Origin: Arthrobotrys musiformis
Lineage: Eukaryota > Ascomycota > Orbiliomycetes > Orbiliales > Orbiliaceae
Direction: 5' to 3'
Assembly: GCA_036971715.1 (NCBI GenBank)
Contig: JAVHJL010000012.1
Span: 1,488,001 to 1,552,000, forward strand
Length of the DNA stretch: 64,000 nucleotides
In this document: positions 50,953 to 60,992 of the stretch, piece after piece
Position numbering within the stretch: the stretch's first letter is position 1
Layout of the letters: every line of letters starts with the position of its first letter
The notes under the pieces: generated by a model
What the model was told of the DNA's origin: nothing
Databases searched by the model: none
The model's input: only the letters and a program-made list of their open reading frames with translations
Translations under genes and position numbers: made by a program

Positions 50953-51690
50953 ATTATAAAGCCAAAAAAAAAAAACTGTATGATTCCCTTTGACCGTGAG
51001 AAGTTAGGATATGTATATAAAAAGATTCTAGCAACTTGAACTCAAGTCCCAAACTACGCCCCTACATGTAAACGTATAGTTACGTAATATTTTTATTTTA
51101 TTGTATTTTATTTTATTTTATTTTATTTTATTTTATTTTATTTTATTTTATTTTTATTGCACTGGGCTCGATTTTGGGCTCTTGGCGGGCATTTAATAAT
51201 AACTTCATGCCAGTGAAAAATTATTATTTTTTGAGTTATTTTTGATTGTTAGTTCAAAAGCAAATAAATTTTTGAATATTTTAAATAGTTTTTGTATCTT
51301 CCAAATTGTATGCCAGTGTTTGGGTGTTTGGGTGTAGGGTAGACACAGTAGCATCTGCCAGTGGTTTACGAGATAAGTGCCTGCAGGGGTCAAAAATCCC
51401 GATTATTTTATTTATAAATATTTATTCAAAACCAAAAAAAACTTTAGAATCAATTACTAGAAACAAAACTATTTAAAAAAAAATAAAATATTCCAAAATA
51501 ATTCAAAAATAGTAATTTTTCATAAAGTTATTATTATCCCACCTCAGGCTTTACGCCGGGCTTTTTGACCCCTGCACTCAAACACCCCAACAAAAAAACT
51601 ATTTCCTTTAATGTTTATTCAAAACCACTGGCAAATAAAATTTGAAATTAATTAGGAAAAGACAAAAATTTTTGATAGAGTTATTATGGG
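50953..51690. repeat. (TTTTA)n array and three family A pieces
   Basis: (TTTTA)n at about 51085-51153 is followed directly by ACTGGGCTCGATTTTGGGCT and CTTGGCGGGC, a family A 5' end. More family A pieces follow at about 51405-51535 (minus) and 51545-51680 (minus: TTTACGCCGGGCTTTTTGAC). ACTGGCAAATAAAATTTG-type words show small insertions within the core. Confidence 0.7.
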
Positions 51691-52623
51691 ATCGAAGGAG
51701 GGCCCGTTTTTATACATAGTTCCCCCCTTATTTTTCCTCCGCGTTTATTTCCCGCCACTCCTCTGAGCACGGTCCCACGGTGACCCACAAACGTCACGCG
51801 TGCACGCCAACCGTGGATCCCTGACACTCAGCCCTGCCAACTTCCTGTTTGGCTTTAGGTTGTCATGAACAAAGCAAATATTTAAATTCGTCCACAGGTT
51901 CGATTGATATCGGATGTCGCCCAGACCTCTGTCGACATGTAAGCCAGGAAGTATACACCTACACAGTAGTTGAGAATACGACGACAAAGGCCGCTGGTGC
52001 GTTTTCGGCATTGTCATTGCTTTCCCATACCATCACTCGCCACACCCCTTACTATGTATTATTCGTCAAGACGCCAAAAACCCACTATCTTCTTTGGACA
52101 GACAGATATCCGACCAAGTGGTCACACATGCGGAGCCCAGCTCAATTGGCCCCGAGCTACAAGCAGCGGGCCCTATTAATCGCGAGCCATCTATCCCACA
52201 GGCCACGCATTCATCACCCTCTATACAAGGAAATGAGGGCCCCCGAGGGTGGAATCGAGGAGCCTGACTTAACAACCGCCTCCGGGCTTCAAGCTTCGAG
52301 TCTTGTCGAGGCGTGCAAGTTATTCCACACGCGCCTCTTCCTACACGCACAACTGAAGATATTTCCAAGGTAGCATCCGGTACCGATTTGATTGTTTCGA
52401 GCGACTAAATGGCTCACCTTTCATTGCGGATGATTCAATTTTTGGGGTATATCAACATCTAACTGGCCTCTCCATAAAGAAAAACAAAATTAGTTGCAGC
52501 TCGCATCGCACCGCACCACATATGAAATGGACCCCCTAGTACGGTCAATTATATCGGTTTGTATATTTTCACATTTACAAGCGAACCCGTCCAACCTTCG
52601 TATTCTACGCTCATTTTAGTTCC
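51691..52623 (+). other. Possible coding region, frame unclear
   Basis: Several overlapping frames on both strands. One plus frame (about 52063-52255) reads QDAKNPLSSLDRQISDQVVT and PSIPQATHSSPSIQGNEGPR, disordered and protein-like, and a second piece near 52340-52407 reads LPTRTTEDISKVASGTDLIV. Another plus frame, 51849-52373, is longer but less protein-like. The composition is GC-normal, so a gene or gene relic is likely; the exon structure is not resolved. Confidence 0.3.
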
Positions 52624-53568
52624 TTATCTGTCCGAAATCGGGGGATCAGGTCGTTCCCACATTCTCGCCAACTGCGACAGCTGTTCCAGCGTCTTGCGTG
52701 GTATACGGTCAAGATTCGGTCGGCCTAACGCATTGGTGGCATGAATAAGAACGGCGGCGGGGCTCCCGTGCCATATTTTTTGGGACGTGTACACGCCCCT
52801 AAAGTCATCTTTATCCTTCAGGGCAAGAAAATCGATAAGTATATGAGCGTCATAGAGACCGCCTTTCCCACTTTGCACATATCGGTTACATCCCACCCCC
52901 AATGGATTCTCAGCCAGAATTCCCTGCGCTTCAAGATGAGCTCGATACATTTCAGCGGTTGGCGTTGTGCGAGCTTTCCCCAAGCCTTCCTTGCCATACG
53001 AAATTCGGTTTTCATAATCCATATGCTCAAAATCAACGAACCACTGAAGTTCCGTAGGCAAGATAATAAATTGGGGGGGGATATTGTCGAATGCGGCATG
53101 ACAGGATTTGCAAAGAGGTATAGCATTGTCAATGTCATGGAGTTTCTGGAAAGTTACAATACCCTTTCGTCTGTTATCTTCGAACTAGCGTATGATTTGA
53201 GGTTAACTTAAATCCCCATTATTATCAGAATGTAAGATTCTTACTTCAGTATCGCGCTTGGGGATGATATGGCAAATATCAAGAGATTTTTGGGGGTTCT
53301 GACAGAGCCAGCAAATGTGGTTGAAATAACTCTTCACTGTAAGTTTGGTCTTCTGGCGGAATGGCACTCGCTGAATGCTCCTTTTTGCCGTTTCAGAGCT
53401 TTTCATAGAAACTCTGGTACTGGAATGTTTGTATCTTTCCGAAATTAGAGCATTGAAAGTTCTACTAGTAGCTCCCGAAGATCTAAGCCGTGCTAAGAGG
53501 TTATTGAACCTGGTTGGTACTGATGCTGATCGCCAAAGAATCTGAATTTGCTTTAACAAGAGGTTCAT
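52624..53568 (-). CDS. HNH-type nuclease-domain protein, 294 aa
   Basis: Model: exon 53568-53245, 60-nt intron 53244-53185 (GTAAGA donor, CTGATAAT/GTTAACC branch region, GCTAG acceptor), exon 53184-52624, phase 0. The start is the Met in MNLLLKQIQILW; upstream frame codons lie in a family A repeat. The intron splits an HNH motif: CWLCQNPQKSLDICHIIPKR (Cys86, Cys89, His100) in exon 1, then DNAIPLCKSCHAAFD (Asn128, Cys133, Cys136, His137) in exon 2. Both zinc Cys pairs and the catalytic-type His are present, as in the many small HNH proteins of ascomycetes. The C-terminal 150 residues are of unknown fold. By family it would nick or cut DNA; its biological role is unknown. The first exon may be truncated by the repeat. 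Confidence 0.75.
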
Positions 53569-53609
53569 TGAGAAATCGGACAAACTGCCGATATAAGCGC
53601 TAGCTAGCC

Positions 53610-54260
53610 TTGGCTTATGGGGCATGTATTGGGCCCGGCCTCGGGCTTTATACGGGCCGCGCTGGCCCATTTGGGGCCATTTACTCCGTATTAATAATCT
53701 CTTTATGAAAAATCAATACCCTTCAAGTTGAATTACTTTTGAAATATTCCCTTTTCTTTTTCTACAAAAAAACGATATTTCAAAATCAGGTATTCTTCAC
53801 ACAAGAATAATCATGAAAATACAATAAATCCTTCTGAATTCAACGATTCACTGGCAATTCTTATATTTTTATGATTTTTCTTCTAGTTACTACGTACTCT
53901 GTAGGCCTCTACATTGGGCTTTTTGACCCACCTAAATACCCAACAAAAAATTATTTTCTTTAATAAAAACCAAATACAATTTGAAATCAATTAGAAAATA
54001 ACAAAAGTATGTAAAATGTTGAAATGATCATGATGTGTATTGGAAGTGAAAGCTGAATGCCGCGGCCAAGAAAGTATACTTTTTTGCTTTACAAACCTCT
54101 GTACTATTTTTGAATAATGAATATTTTAAATAGTTTTGTTCTTTTCTAATCTAAATTTTATTTGGTTTTGAATAAATATTCAAGTTTAATAAAATAATTT
54201 TTTGTTGGGGCCCGGGTTTTTTGGTAAAAAAGCCCGGCGTAAAGGTCTACCTATGATTCC
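53610..54260. repeat. Cluster of three family A copies
   Basis: Plus copy at about 53610-53760 (GGGGCATGTATTGGGCCCGG ... CATTTGGGGCCATTTAC). Minus piece at about 53905-54020 (GGCCTCTACATTGGGCTTTT, CAACAAAAAATTATTTTC). Plus piece at about 54100-54256 (TTGGTTTTGAATAAATATTC, TTTTTTGTTGGGGCCCGGGT, AAAAAGCCCGGCGTAAAGGT). They fill the space between the HNH and kinase genes. Confidence 0.75.
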
Positions 54261-54343
54261 TGTACATAGAGTCAAGGACCAGTCGAAAATCATATATTTT
54301 AGGAGATGAGACGCCCCGAAAGAAGGACTAAGTTCTTCTCGAT

Positions 54344-55328
54344 ATGTCCGCCGAATGCCAATTGCTGGGGACTGGGGTAAGTGGTGCCGTATATTTGCTA
54401 AATAATGGAAAACAGATTGTAGCGAGGAAATATTTTTCGTCCAGATGTAAAGCCGCTGAATGCGAAGCCGAGTTTAAGTTATTGAAAATGCTAAACTCAG
54501 AGGAGAAGCCACACCCCCATCTAGTAAAGGTTTTCTGTAAGGGTATGCTTACGGCTCGGGGCCGTAAGCGTGGGATTCCTTACTTCGATATGGAGGCTCT
54601 CCATCTTGACTCGAGCGCATTCTTCCGGTGGCACAAGTCAGCACCAGGACAGATCTTTGAAAGTATGGAACATTTATTTAGCGGCCTCGCTTATATCCAT
54701 TCCAGGGGTATCGTACACGCGGATATAAAACCCTGTAACCTTCTCATCGGGTCCGATAATATTCTTAAAATATGTGATTTTGGACTGGCTTTAGATTTCA
54801 CAAAGATAAGCGATGGTAAGCCTATATGCAATGGAATATAATCGGTATCAGAAGCTAAATGCCTTTGCTGAAGACATGTGTCACAAGCTTGTGACTTTAC
54901 CTTACCGCGCTCCAGAGCTTTTAAAGCACTACGATGATAAACTTCACCGACATGAATACCAAAAACAACTCAAGTTGTACCACAAGCAGATCAATGGGAA
55001 GATAGATGTGTGGGCAGCGGGGTGCACTATTTTGGAGTGGGTTACAGGGGAGATATTTCTGAATGGCATGTTCGAGGTCAGGCAGGGAATGGAAATTATT
55101 CAGCTTCGGGACCAGCGGGGCCGCGTCAAAATCAAAGTAGAACCATTCCAAAGAAAGAAATTCAAAGACATAAAAAAGGTGCTTTCTCAATGTCTAACCA
55201 TTGATCCGGGAAAAAGACCTACTGCTGAAAACATCCTCAGCACCTTGGAAATGATAAAGAAGGAAGGAAGAGAACAAAGAATCGCGCATGGCCTGCAAGG
55301 CCAAAAACCTAATGTATTGGTTGTGTAG
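54344..55328 (+). CDS. CMGC-like protein kinase, 308 aa
   Basis: Model: exon 54344-54815, 58-nt intron 54816-54873 (GTAAGC, AGCTAAAT, TGAAG), exon 54874-55328; splicing joins FTKISD to DMCHKLVTLPYRAPEL in phase. The product has a Gly-rich loop (LGTGVSGAVY), VARKYF (Lys29) and an acidic alpha-C. The catalytic loop is VHADIKPCNLL (His125-Ala126-Asp127, Lys129, Asn132), then CDFGLA (Asp145), YRAPEL, DVWAAGCTILEWVTGEIFLNG and DPGKRPTAENIL. The usual HRD is HAD, so the Arg that contacts the phosphorylated activation loop is missing, while all catalytic residues remain. The YRAPE and DVWAAGC context is CMGC/CDK-like. It is almost only a catalytic domain. Probably active and not dependent on activation-loop phosphorylation (inference). 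Confidence 0.8.
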
Positions 55329-56782
55329 GAGGGTTGGGGTAGTAGTGCTTAGACTGTGTTGCAAATTTTTTATTTAGTATTAATGCAGGGGTCAAAAAGC
55401 CCAATGTATAATTTTTTTTGACAAAATAAAATTATAACCTTTATTTAGAAAAGATCAGCAAAATATTTGTGTTGCATCTAGTGCATCCGAAGGCAGGAAG
55501 GCAGGAAGGCAACTGCCTTAATAGGATTTCTAAAGGCAGCTAAGCGAAACCACTTCTCGGAAGCCACACCCTACGACCACCGTCTGGGAATCGACTCTGT
55601 ACATCCACTTCTTCGTCGTCACCAAATCAATAATATTGCTTGTCACGCGTGAAGTTCATATTCTCAGAATCTATTCTGACTTCATGCCGTACAGGGTGCG
55701 ATAACCGACGGTCAGCGTCTCAGATGTCACAATAATATCAAGACGTGTAGAATGTATGTTTACAAATTTACGCGAGGATTTGAGATTTTCCAAATTCCAT
55801 AAAACTGAATCTTTTTACAAGGTTAAATGTTGAAAACTTACATGGTATAATTTTTTGAAGACCGGGGTGGGACTAGGGTAAGTTGAAAATAGTAATACTT
55901 TTAGAACAAACATTTTGAAAATGTATGGGGGAGCATGGGATGTAAATTGGACGCCGCTCTCCATGGTTGTGTGATTAGTATAGGGACGTACTATTTCGGT
56001 ACCTATATTCTGCCACCATAAAAACTACAGTAATTTTCACCCTAGTGAGTGTCGGCCAAGCAACCGCCGGCCTAACCCCCAATTCATAAGTTGGAAGTAT
56101 AGGCCTGTAGACGTATTGTGCCCCTACCGGTGCCTGGATTCGAGGCTAGTTCTGTTTGATTACTCTAAAATTTTTTGTATTGCTTTTGTTGTAGTGGAGG
56201 GGTAAACATACATACATAGATGTTGGTGGCTCTAGTTGGGAGATGAACAAGAGATATGCGAACCTGGGGAGGACGCGCCGAAAGGCTTACATGAGGAAAG
56301 TTACTCTAATATGGAAGAGTCAAAAAAAACGGCATATAGGCACGAGAAATAATATATCCAAAACGGCTGCATTTCTTTTTTTTCAGCACAAAAAAATAAT
56401 ATCGAAACAACATTCGCTGATATTTAAATCTGGAGATTAAGTTTTTGTTTTCACAAAAATGAAAAAGAGAATAATTGATATTGTTTTTTTTGTTTACATT
56501 TAATTACTTGATTTAGAATAATAAAATCAAACATTTCGAACAACACATTAACAACACATTTTATTTTTAATGTGGTGTTTGCTTTTAAGGAATAAGATGG
56601 AGCGCGATGGAGCGCGATGGAAGGCCCTCCATCCTATGGAAGGATGGAGGTGTGTTTTTTTCCTGATGTTTGTTCGTTCATGAATTCAGAAGTTCAAGTT
56701 TTCTCATACGCAGCCGGCAAGCTAGCGGTAGCAGCTCTATAGATTTATCATATACGCAACTGAATCAGCACGCCCCGGCGGG
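55329..56782. other. Intergenic with repeat fragments
   Basis: Contains GGTCAAAAAGCCCAATGTAT (family A end) at about 55390, an AGGCAGGAAGGCAGGAAGGC tract at 55493, a family B-like end (CCATGGTTGTGTGATTAGTA) at about 55960 and the CCATCC/GGATGG repeat with GTGTTTTTTTCCTGATG at about 56597-56668, related to 16.8 kb. A Lys/Arg-rich 65-codon frame (56243-56440) is not convincing. Confidence 0.5.
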
Positions 56783-57070
56783 TTAAAACTTGAACCCTGA
56801 ACACGTCTTCCTTTTATCTGAATAGAGCGCGGTTAGCACATGCATTTGTAGATGCATGAGTCTAACTTTTTCCCTCATTACTATCTTTCTAATTCTATCG
56901 GAGCGACGCCGAAAATAATTCATTTCCGGTTCCCCAATGGACTCATGATTGTTGTTTGGAAGACTATTTCGCGGCGGGGAAGAAATCGGGATTTTTATTA
57001 ACCGCGGCTTTCCCTCTCTGCTCCTAAATAAGTTATCTAGGTCAATAGGTAGACTTTTTGGAGGCATCAT
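56783..57070 (-). CDS. Small basic protein, paralog of the product at 2.1 kb
   Basis: Open frame of 95 residues starting MMPPKSLPIDLDNLFRSREG. It shares KPRLIKIPISSP, HESIGEPE and FRRRSDRI with the product at 2109-2339 and extends about 20 residues further at the C-terminus. No domain recognised. The paired blocks are ordinary coding sequence rather than repeat termini, so a gene duplication or a gene carried by a mobile unit are both possible. Confidence 0.55.
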   Translation of the reverse strand: MMPPKSLPIDLDNLFRSREGKPRLIKIPISSPPRNSLPNNNHESIGEPEMNYFRRRSDRIRKIVMREKVRLMHLQMHVLTALYSDKRKTCSGFKF

Positions 57071-57206
57071 TAGACGGTTGGAATAAAGGCGCTAACTAGT
57101 GATTACATTGGGCTCGATTTTATGGACCATTTACTTATAACCGACACTAAATAAAATAAAATAAAATAAAATAAAATAAAAAGAGAAGGGATTTAATTGT
57201 ACCGCA
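57071..57206. repeat. Family A remnant with (AAAAT)n
   Basis: GATTACATTGGGCTCGATTT and TATGGACCATTTACTTATAA (family A end), then (AAAAT)n at about 57147-57180, again inside a family A copy. Confidence 0.65.
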
Positions 57207-57541
57207 CTAACTTGAGCATCTACTATAGATATGTGCATTTAAAGGTACTAATATCCAAATACCAGAATTAAAATATTCTTTTACATTATATACAATAAAT
57301 ATAACTGAGAATTTTGAAACAAATTTCGAATTAAACAGCCTATACAATTCAAAACCTTTCACATATTTCTCAATAAACCTTCTCAATAGGAATTCGACCC
57401 ATCTCCCATACATTAAATACCCCACCACTTCATTCTCAAGTTATCATCCCAAACCCATCCTCAAATTTGGGATATATCATCTCTGTTACCCGGGCCCTAC
57501 CTTCTAATGCAATTAACGCTGCTTACCCAGGAATTAAACCA

Positions 57542-57577
<36 letters not shown>

Positions 57578-57580
57578 TTT
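57207..57580 (+). repeat. Tailed repeat, copy 2, with C-to-T/G-to-A changes
   Basis: Homologous to 18655-19013 through CTTACCCAGGAATTAAACC, then ending in (AAT)n (57543-57577). Compared with copy 1, about twenty or more positions differ, almost all as C to T or G to A in this copy (for example CCAGAACCC against TCAAAACCT, AATGAACC against AATAAACC). Confidence 0.75.
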
Positions 57581-57821
57581 ATTTTTATCAAATAATTAAA
57601 TTTTTTTGTTTTTTTTATTTTTTTTTTTATTTTTTTTTTTTATTTTTTTTATTTTATTTTTTTATTTTTTTTAATTTTATTTTTTTATTTTATTTTTTTA
57701 TTTTATTTTTTTATTTTGTTTTTTTATATTTTTTTTTAATCAATAGTTAATTGTGAAATTTCTATTTTTAGAATTTCTATTTTTAGAATTTTCGAGAAAA
57801 ACAATAATAAAATTGTAAGAA
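57581..57821. repeat. T-rich low-complexity DNA
   Basis: Runs of TTTTTTATTTT from about 57600 to 57735, then an AT-rich spacer with TAGAATTTCTATTTTTAGAA-like palindromic words. Confidence 0.7.
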
Positions 57822-58235
57822 ATCGTATAGAGACTAGTCGAGGTATCAAGGTAATACACAAATGTCACAAGGCGAGAATGGTGTACTAGTGTGAATACAG
57901 ATTGATACTTAAATTGTTGCTTGGTTTCTAAATACATGACAGCGAATATAGCGGTTTAAATAGATAATTGACAAAGGAAATAACAAAGTGAACTGGATAG
58001 GAGTTAAGTCTGAACTGGACGTTCGGATATACAGAGTGTTGAACTGGACAGGAGTTAAGACTATATAGTTTGTTGAATTGGACAGGAGTTAAGTCTGAAC
58101 TGGACATCCGGATATATAGAGTGTTGAACTGGACAGGAGTTAAGTCTATACAGGGTGTTGAACTGGACAGGAGTTGTTTCTGCATAGGTCGGGAAGTCTG
58201 TGTAGGGCAAGAGCTTAAACAGGCTTTATGTCGCA
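57822..58235. repeat. LTR-like repeat with GAACTGGACA minisatellite, copy 2
   Basis: Same unit as 25407-25792: TGTAAGAAATCGTATAGAGA start, GGTATCAAGGTAATACACAA, several TTGAACTGGACAGGAGTTAA units and an end at GGCTTTATGTCGCA. The number and order of minisatellite units differ between copies, as expected for unequal exchange. Confidence 0.6.
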
Positions 58236-58529
58236 CTTATCAAAATAATAGCTGTTATATTGTATTCCGAGTCTATTTTAAACTTTTAGTAAGTTTTTTA
58301 ATTATTATATAAATAATTTATTTAAAATTATGATTTAATAATAACGTTTTTAATAATTAATATTGTTAAATTATTTTTAAATTATTTAAATAATTTTTTG
58401 ACTGAATTCTAAATTTTATTTAATTTTGAATAATATTAAATGAAATAATTTTTTAGTGTAGTTTTTTGTTAGGCCTACGCCTACGTTCGTGTTAGGCCTT
58501 CAGGCCTAGAGCCTAGATGTTTGTTCAAG
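58236..58529. other. AT-rich spacer with degraded family A core
   Basis: TTGACTGAATTCTAAATTTT and GAATAATATTAAATGAAATA (58400-58450) then TTTTTAGTGTAGTTTTTTGT and a GGCCTACGCCTACG / GGCCTTCAGGCCTAGAGCC stretch just before the putative LTR. Confidence 0.5.
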
Positions 58530-59036
58530 TTTGTCTGTTCGTCTCTTCCTACTCACATGACTCTGTGTTAGTCAGCCGTATACTATAGAAGTAGATAGAC
58601 GTAGATAGAACTACTTAGAATGGACATCGGTCTTTCATCATACAAACCTATAGCCTACATAACAGTTCGCTCGTTCGTTCTACTGTTTGTCTCCCTCATC
58701 ACATGACACGATAGTTAGTCAGCATAGTACTATCCCTTCGTCCGCCATTGTGGTTGCCACCCCCCTGGTCACGTACCTTTTTTGACTTACTAGATCATAA
58801 AGAGCAAAAGCTTTATATGAACAGAAAAGTCTTCTAACTTCAGTAAGTAATATATTAAATTTGTACTATAAGTGGTATTTGTTTGTTTGATTTTTACCGG
58901 TTTCGTGACGCCAAGCAAAGATACATGAGCAGGGGGGTGGCAACCACAATGGCGGACTAAGGGATAGAACTAGATAGACAGATAGAAATAGAACTTCATC
59001 GAAGATCATACTTATCATACATACCCTATACTTACA
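58530..59036 (+). repeat. Putative 5' LTR of the retrotransposon, carrying a MITE
   Basis: The right boundary is inferred from CTTACA followed by AT and a primer-binding-site-like TGGTAGCATCGCTGCC. The left boundary is unclear. Inside are two related segments (GTCTCTTCCTACTCACATGA and GTCTCCCTCATCACATGACA, each followed by GTTAGTCAGC...ATA), plus TAGATAGAACT-type words. A 238-bp MITE splits it at 58730-58967. The 3' LTR would be outside the window. Confidence 0.45.
58730..58967. mobile_element. Inverted-repeat MITE inside the putative LTR
   Basis: Left CTATCCCTTCGTCCGCCATT, GTGGTTGCCACCCCCCTG; right, inverted, CTATCCCTTAGTCCGCCATT, GTGGTTGCCACCCCCCTG. The terminal repeats run about 40 bp with only one or two mismatches, so insertion is probably recent. 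The interior (about 150 bp) is AT-rich and non-coding. Confidence 0.9.
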
Positions 59037-59038
59037 AT

Positions 59039-59054
59039 TGGTAGCATCGCTGCC
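59039..59054 (+). promoter_or_regulatory. Putative primer-binding site
   Basis: TGGTAGCATCGCTGCC starts two bases after an LTR-like ACA end, the usual spacing and TGG start of a tRNA primer-binding site. Which tRNA would pair was not determined. Confidence 0.4.
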
Positions 59055-60132
59055 ACAACCAATTCGTCTGCGCATTCGTAGACGAAGGTTCCGATAAGAG
59101 CCCTCCGGCTTGAGTTCACCGGCTTCCGCAAGCCACGATATACGGTATACGACATACAGTATACGGTATCTCGGAAGCGCAGGTACCGCGTTCAATTTTG
59201 CGTGCCCAGCCTAGCCGCAATCACTCACACAATACAACGTATCGCGGCGAAATACGATTGTCTCCTCCTAGCCATTGTCTCCGAATTGTCTCTCAAAAGC
59301 ACTGCCGCAAAGACAATTGGTCCCCAATCTATCCCAATCTACCGCGGTATATCTAGTCTCGGAAATCTCATATTCGGCGTACCGTCCTGCGAAGTCGAAA
59401 TATCAGCGCGGCGCTGCAAAAGGCCCAAAAGCCCATACCCAAAGCGGGGTAGAGAAAGCGGGATAAAGTGCCCAATTTATAATTGGATTTCGAGCGGAGG
59501 AGTCGACAAAAGTGCGCTGGTTACAGACGCAAACGGAGAAATCGAAGCGCGTTTGCTTGCGTTTGTCCGGAAGGCGTTGCGAGTGTCGTCAAAAGTTACC
59601 GAAGATAGTAACTTGAGGTGAAGATCATTGCGCGATTACGCACGGCGATTGCGCCTTGTTGCATCAGGTCGTCGATTGAGTTCGGAACTTCGATCTCGGC
59701 GTGCCCACGAACCGTCGAACATCGATTAACTGCAATTACTGAGATTAGCGCAGCGGCGGAGAATTTCCTTACCAGGTAGCCCACAAATTCAAATTCGTAG
59801 AAAAATCAAAAACCTCAAAACGACATCCCATCGCCAATATCATAGGAAGTCACCCCCTCCACAACAAGACGTCGTCTCCGAGACGTCACCCCAACTTTAA
59901 GGTGCATACCAATTTTCGCGAATTAATTCCCTTTCGTCAGTGTGCCGTGATAAGTCCAATAGCTTCCCCATATATCCACACGCACACAGACCCACACCCT
60001 ATCACCCCAAGACGCCAAGTTTAACTTCCTAACTCCACTACACATCGCCTTCCCACCGCCATTTCGTTAGTGGTAGTACCAATTCAATCAATCGGTAGTG
60101 TATACTTATCTCAATTTTCAATAACATCCAAA
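59055..60132 (+). other. Retrotransposon leader region
   Basis: GC-normal sequence between the putative primer-binding site and the first large frame. A 139-codon frame (59202-59621) with a start codon lies here, but its composition (Arg/Ser/Ile-rich, no motif) does not convince; it may be part of the leader. CATATACGGTATACG-type short repeats are at about 59140-59172. Confidence 0.4.
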
Positions 60133-60771
60133 ATGTCCACCACACGCCTAATCGGGTTGGACCGAATACCCAAACAATTTCGTTTCGGCACTTGGGCAAG
60201 ATACGTCAAGCAAGACCCCACAGGACGTACGAACTTGCAATTGTGCGGACAGCTAGTCCTGGCTGCGATCAGAATAAAACAGATATTCCATGCGGAAGAC
60301 GTCTTGGCCGCATTGAATATCGCGACGACGAACACTGATAACGTGCCGGAAAAGGTCAGAATGATTTCCCCATTCATAACTGCCGACGATGAAGCGAAAG
60401 CGGATATCGTACTGCAAAACTGTTTACCCACCGCAGTTGCGGCTGCATGGTTGGCCGGATATTCCGACCGCCAAAGGATAAACACCGGTTACGTCGAAGC
60501 GAACCCTCAATACCACCATCTACCTCCTCCGACGTGTAGTTACTATACATATTGGATCGACCTAGATACGACTTGCGACGTAATGTCAGTATACGGCTTG
60601 ATAACTGGATTCCGACAAACCTATCAAGTGGTCGAAGGAGACAATGCTGCCCCAAGCACAGCGGCGGCAGCAGCGGCGGCCGGTAAATGGATGCAGATTC
60701 CCCACAAGCGTCCAGCCCCAACAGCCCCCCAGAAGACACCAGCACTGCCGCCCAGAGAATGGATTGGTTAG
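60133..60771 (+). CDS. Retrotransposon ORF1, upstream of Gag
   Basis: Start at MSTTRLIGLDRIPKQFRFGT (60133); the frame is open from 60070. 212 aa: a globular N-terminal part (LQLCGQLVLAAIRIKQIFHA, VAAAWLAGYSDRQRI), then an Ala run and a Pro-rich end. No known domain. It overlaps the next frame by 85 bases in another phase. Either a separate accessory protein or the N-terminus of a longer Gag expressed by frameshifting. Unusual for Ty3/gypsy elements. Confidence 0.5.
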   Translation: MSTTRLIGLDRIPKQFRFGTWARYVKQDPTGRTNLQLCGQLVLAAIRIKQIFHAEDVLAALNIATTNTDNVPEKVRMISPFITADDEAKADIVLQNCLPTAVAAAWLAGYSDRQRINTGYVEANPQYHHLPPPTCSYYTYWIDLDTTCDVMSVYGLITGFRQTYQVVEGDNAAPSTAAAAAAAGKWMQIPHKRPAPTAPQKTPALPPREWIG

Positions 60772-60992
60772 TACAAGTCTCAAGGGTCTACGAAGACACC
60801 GTCATAGACGATATACCACGGCAGGTATACGACCCACCACCAAAACCACCAAAGGATGCGTATACGATCGAGACCCCGTCTTGGTTTATGGACGTATGCA
60901 AATCCCTAACATCTGCCCAACTGGCCACAAGTCAGCAAATAGCCCAACAAACAAAAATCTCCGAGGAGATTAGGGCGAATACGGGGCGGTGA
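60687..60992 (+). CDS. Retrotransposon ORF2, linker between ORF1 and Gag
   Basis: 101 aa starting MDADSPQASSPNSPPEDTST, disordered at first, then VQVSRVYEDTVIDDIPRQVY and a short helix ending EEIRANTGR. Its stop TGA (60990-60992) overlaps the next frame, and the shared open window is only about 18 bases (60974-60992). It uses the same phase as the protease frame further on. Confidence 0.5.
   Translation: MDADSPQASSPNSPPEDTSTAAQRMDWLVQVSRVYEDTVIDDIPRQVYDPPPKPPKDAYTIETPSWFMDVCKSLTSAQLATSQQIAQQTKISEEIRANTGR

Noticed and set aside
59202..59621. 139-codon plus frame in the retrotransposon leader
   Set aside because: No motif and unusual composition; the position between primer-binding site and Gag favours a leader. 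Left as undecided rather than called.
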